NCBI GenBank assembly: GCA_018334795.1
Contig: JAGXLH010000098.1
Span: forward strand, 1-5,903
Origin: Thermoplasmatota archaeon
Lineage (GTDB): Archaea; Thermoplasmatota; E2; DHVEG-1
Length of the DNA stretch: 5,903 bases
Direction: 5' to 3'
Positions 4,919 to 5,903 of this stretch are shown here, piece by piece. The translations under genes were made by a program, and so were the position numbers. The number at the start of each line of letters is the position of its first letter. The stretch's first letter is position 1. Under the pieces are notes generated by a model. It saw only the letters and a program-made list of their open reading frames with translations, was not told the DNA's origin and made no database searches.

Positions 4919-4931
4919 GAAAATATTTATA
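4919..4931 (+). promoter_or_regulatory. promoter (BRE/TATA) of the C25 peptidase gene
   Basis: GAAAATATTTATA is identical to 3259-3271 and contains the same TATTTATA as the lipoprotein promoter. It starts 48 bases before the ATG. The predicted start around 4950-4955 leaves a short leader with the GGAG site. Confidence 0.55.
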
Positions 4932-4954
4932 ATATATTTAGCTATAAAACTAAT

Positions 4955-4958
4955 GGAG
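4955..4958 (+). promoter_or_regulatory. Shine-Dalgarno of the C25 peptidase gene
   Basis: GGAG ends 8 bases before the ATG at 4967, a normal spacing. It supports this start over the in-frame ATG codons at residues 5 and 10. Confidence 0.55.
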
Positions 4959-4966
4959 TTTTTTTT

Positions 4967-5903
4967 ATGAAGCAGAAAATGCTAAGAAATTTCATGCTTA
5001 AACTATGTATATCAATCCTTATTTTAATCCTTATTTCTCCCTTACCGTTAGGATTAAAATTAACAAATTACACTCACGTTTCATCAATTCAGATAGAAAA
5101 TGAACTCACAACTGAACCATATGATCTCCTTATTATCACTCCTCAAGAATTCACAGAATCATTACAAGAGTTAGTTGATCATAAAAACAGATGTGGGATG
5201 AAAACAAAAGTAGTGACATTGTCTGAAGTGTATGATAACATGTTTTGGCAGGGCAGGGATGATGCTGAAAAAATCAAGTATTTTATAAAGGAAAGCATTG
5301 AAACGTGGGATATTGAATACGTTTTGTTGGTTGGTGATTTCCGGTTAATGCCTATTCGTTATGTGCATAATCAGGATGTACAACAGGGTTTTAATGAACC
5401 AGTTTTCATTTCAGAATTGTATTACGCTGATATTTATAATCAGGATGGAAGTTTTTCATCGTGGGATACGGATAACGATGCAGTTTTTGGTGAATGGTAT
5501 GATGATGGTGTTTCTACGAAGGCTGAAGACCAACCCATTGATTTGTATCCAGATATAGCAGTGGGCCGGCTTGCCTGTCGAAATAAGGTTGAAGTAAATG
5601 TGTTAGTTGATAAAATCATTACCTATGAAACTGAGGCATATGGATCTAGTTGGGCAGATGATCTACTTGTTTGTGCAGGGGATACCTATCCAGATATGCC
5701 AACGAATGAAGGAGAAGAGAACACTAAGCGTGTGCTTGAGAACATGACGGATTATGATCAATCTCATTTATGGACGAGTGATGAAACCTTGACTGGTGTA
5801 AGAGATATTATTTCAGCGTTTAATGATGGATTGGGATTTGTGTATTTTGATGGGCATGCCAATCCTTTCCGTTGGAGTACGCATCCACCCGGTGATGGAT
5901 CCA
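4967..5903 (+). CDS. secreted peptidase family C25 (gingipain-like), N-terminal part, cut by window end
   Basis: The frame from ATG 4967 is open to the window edge and gives 312 residues without a stop; the rest lies outside. Residues 1 to about 29 are a signal peptide (KQK, LRNFMLK, then a long Ile/Leu core and SPLPLG), so the product is exported. From about 50 the sequence follows the peptidase C25 domain (Pfam PF01364): YDLLIITPQEFTESLQELVD, the CGMKTKVVTLSEVYDN strand-loop, EYVLLVGDFRLMP (Y118-D124 region), DLYPDIAVGRLACR (R201), VDKIITYE and LLVCAGDTYP. FVYFDGHANPFRWSTHPP follows, with His297 as the probable catalytic His of the Cys-His pair. The catalytic Cys, expected downstream, is not in the window. 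Gingipains are cysteine endopeptidases, but many archaeal relatives are uncharacterised and carry C-terminal surface or Ig-like domains. There is no obvious long pro-domain between the signal peptide and the catalytic domain. It stands divergent to the phosphatase with its own promoter. Confidence 0.88.
   Translation, partial: MKQKMLRNFMLKLCISILILILISPLPLGLKLTNYTHVSSIQIENELTTEPYDLLIITPQEFTESLQELVDHKNRCGMKTKVVTLSEVYDNMFWQGRDDAEKIKYFIKESIETWDIEYVLLVGDFRLMPIRYVHNQDVQQGFNEPVFISELYYADIYNQDGSFSSWDTDNDAVFGEWYDDGVSTKAEDQPIDLYPDIAVGRLACRNKVEVNVLVDKIITYETEAYGSSWADDLLVCAGDTYPDMPTNEGEENTKRVLENMTDYDQSHLWTSDETLTGVRDIISAFNDGLGFVYFDGHANPFRWSTHPPGDGS

Noticed and set aside
5361..5558. Plus-strand reading frame inside the C25 gene
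   Set aside because: It is an out-of-frame shadow of the C25 peptidase coding sequence.
1..5903. CRISPR array, insertion sequence, tRNA/rRNA, attachment site
   Set aside because: No regularly spaced repeats, transposase, terminal inverted repeats or tRNA-like cloverleaf were seen on either strand.

Overview
The window looks like a piece of an AT-rich archaeal chromosome. Three things point that way. Start sites are preceded by archaeal TATA boxes (TATTTATA) about 43-46 bases upstream. Gene ends run into plain oligo-T tracts rather than G+C-rich hairpins. The protein families are a short TrmO, a DUF3160 lipoprotein and a family C25 peptidase carrying a GH-NP-TxPP-type motif. This mix is typical of Thermoplasmatota, especially uncultured marine or sediment lineages such as MBG-D; that placement is inference from family knowledge, not proof.

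Layout. 1-139: non-coding, with the terminator of the first gene. 140-637 (-): TrmO/TsaA-type tRNA methyltransferase, probably leaderless. 638-862: divergent promoter region with two candidate regulator sites. 863-3178 (+): large DUF3160 lipoprotein of unknown function. 3179-3605: a 427-base stretch with no confident gene. It is not empty: it holds a T-rich terminator, a strong archaeal promoter, a palindrome, a Shine-Dalgarno sequence, overlapping short reading frames and a 10-bp stem followed by a pyrimidine/T tract. 3606-4097 (+): small basic protein with an N-terminal ribbon-helix-helix fold and a C-terminal coiled coil. 4098-4103 and flanks: compact bidirectional terminator. 4104-4844 (-): HAD-family phosphatase of the SerB-like type. 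4845-4966: divergent promoters with a direct repeat. 4967-5903 (+): N-terminal 312 residues of a secreted C25 (gingipain-like) peptidase, cut by the window end.

The genes do not form one operon: each has its own promoter and terminator and the strands alternate. The functional link that can be argued is between the two exported proteins (DUF3160 lipoprotein and C25 peptidase), which fit a surface-attached or secreted protein-processing lifestyle. The most interesting unexplained part is the cryptic transcription unit at about 3259-3508, directly upstream of the ribbon-helix-helix gene. Its base composition resembles that gene more than it resembles the flanking housekeeping and secreted genes. 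It could be a small RNA, a small-protein gene or a structured leader.
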